A stretch of 15,063 nucleotides of DNA from CAJWPI01 sp964635015 (GTDB lineage Bacteria; Pseudomonadota; Gammaproteobacteria; Magnimaribacterales; Magnimaribacteraceae), in contig CAZWMS010000034.1 of assembly GCA_964635015.1 (NCBI GenBank), positions 1 to 15,063 of the forward strand. The letters are read 5' to 3'. Positions 14,360-15,063 of the stretch are shown in pieces (position 1 is the first letter of the stretch; the number at the start of each line of letters is the position of its first letter). Below the pieces are notes generated by a model. The model did not search any database, was not told the DNA's origin, and saw only the letters and a list, made by a program, of their open reading frames with translations. The translations under genes were made by a program, and so were the position numbers.

Positions 14360-15063
14360 ATGATAGAGAGTTATCTTGCCTTACCACCTTTGTTAGGCTT
14401 TATGGGTCTTTTGGTTGCTCTAGGAATTTATGTTGTTGTCAACAGATACCCTGAAGGGAGTGATGAAGTAAAAAAGATAGGTGATCAAATCCACTTAGGC
14501 GCCATGACATTCATGAAAACCGAATACCTCTACTTAACAATATTCGCAATTGTAGTAATAGGGTTGGTCTGGATATCTCCTTTAGGACAAGACACAGCTA
14601 TAGCTGTAGTGGCAGGCGCTCTTTCTTCCTCTATTGCTGGTTGGATAGGAATGTATTCAGCAACAAAAGCAAATGTTAGAACTGCAACCGCTGCTTCAGA
14701 GTCTGGTGCAGAATCTGCACTTTCAGTTGCATTTTATGGTGGTTCAATTATGGGGCTCTGTGTAGCTTCTCTTGGGCTAATAGGATTAGGATCGCTTTAT
14801 TATCTTTTAAGTGGAGATGCTCATTCCATAGAAGGATTTGCTATGGGCGCATCCATTGTAGCTCTATTTTCAAGAGTAGGTGGAGGAATATTCACAAAGA
14901 GTGCAGATGTTGGGGCAGACCTTGTTGGCAAATTGGAAGCTGGAATACCTGAAGATGATCCAAGGAATCCAGGGGTTATAGCTGACAATGTTGGAGATAA
15001 TGTTGGAGACATTGCTGGAATGGGTTCAGATATCTTCGAATCTTACTGTGGGTCTATGGTTGC
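14360..15063 (+). CDS. hppA: membrane-bound pyrophosphatase (H+- or Na+-pumping), N-terminal 234 residues
   Basis: The gene is open to the window end, so only the first third is seen. The enzyme hydrolyses pyrophosphate at the inner membrane and pumps protons or sodium ions. The N-terminal membrane helices lead to the catalytic region: GGGIFTKSADVGADLVGK ending at about 191 (D183 and D187 bind Mg-PPi), EAGIPEDDPRNP at about 194-205, and DNVGDNVGDIAGMGSD from D209. All canonical residues visible here are intact. Start ATG 14360 has a strong AGAGGAG site. The residues that decide potassium dependence and the pumped ion lie beyond the window. The gene is separated from the symporter by 91 bp with a weak terminator and is probably its own transcript. 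Confidence 0.97.
   Translation, partial: MIESYLALPPLLGFMGLLVALGIYVVVNRYPEGSDEVKKIGDQIHLGAMTFMKTEYLYLTIFAIVVIGLVWISPLGQDTAIAVVAGALSSSIAGWIGMYSATKANVRTATAASESGAESALSVAFYGGSIMGLCVASLGLIGLGSLYYLLSGDAHSIEGFAMGASIVALFSRVGGGIFTKSADVGADLVGKLEAGIPEDDPRNPGVIADNVGDNVGDIAGMGSDIFESYCGSMV

Noticed and set aside
14821..15012. Minus-strand 63-codon frame rich in serine, proline and threonine
   Set aside because: It is antisense to the conserved catalytic region of the pyrophosphatase.

Overview
This window looks like ordinary chromosomal core from a streamlined, low-GC gammaproteobacterium. Genes are packed with 1-25 bp overlaps, no gap exceeds about 110 bp, and the sequence is AT-rich. The gene content and order (tRNA-Phe, yggX, mutY / hisBHAF / phosphoglycerate mutase, rhodanese / ntrC, ntrB, glutamine synthetase / ubiA, rubredoxin) recall the neighbourhoods of these genes in Pseudomonas and relatives. 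An oligotrophic marine lineage such as SAR86 would fit, but I cannot prove the taxon from sequence alone. I see no insertion sequence, phage gene, CRISPR array, toxin-antitoxin pair or defence cluster.

Layout: (1) 1-1397, minus strand: mutY, yggX, then tRNA-Phe(GAA), cut by the window edge. (2) 1483-4197, plus strand: hisB-hisH-hisA-hisF, a coupled histidine cluster for the middle steps of the pathway; hisG, hisD and hisC are not here. (3) 4190-4825, minus: a short dPGM-type phosphoglycerate mutase, gpmA, tail-overlapping hisF and divergent from a membrane-anchored rhodanese (4889-5302, plus). (4) 5278-9535, minus: glutamine synthetase, then the NtrB and NtrC nitrogen two-component system, then a six-helix membrane protein. 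The synthetase is the eukaryote-like type II enzyme, although it occupies the place where gammaproteobacteria usually carry type I. (5) 9647-12753, minus: ubiA, a FemAB/GNAT-like protein, an AlkA-type DNA glycosylase and a YqiB-like DUF1249 protein, each overlapping the next by 4-8 bp. (6) 12848-15063, plus: a 54-residue rubredoxin fused by a 4-bp stop/start overlap to a dicarboxylate/amino acid:cation symporter, then the start of a membrane proton- or sodium-pumping pyrophosphatase (hppA), which runs off the end.

The most interesting region is glnA and its upstream DNA. A type II synthetase is encoded with NtrBC. Its 111-bp leader holds an 18-bp palindrome and a separate NtrC-like box sharing the octamer TGCACTAT. 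Yet no GG dinucleotide suitable for a sigma-54 -24 element exists on the coding strand of that leader, although the NtrC protein keeps an intact GAFTGA loop. I found no convincing undescribed multi-gene system.
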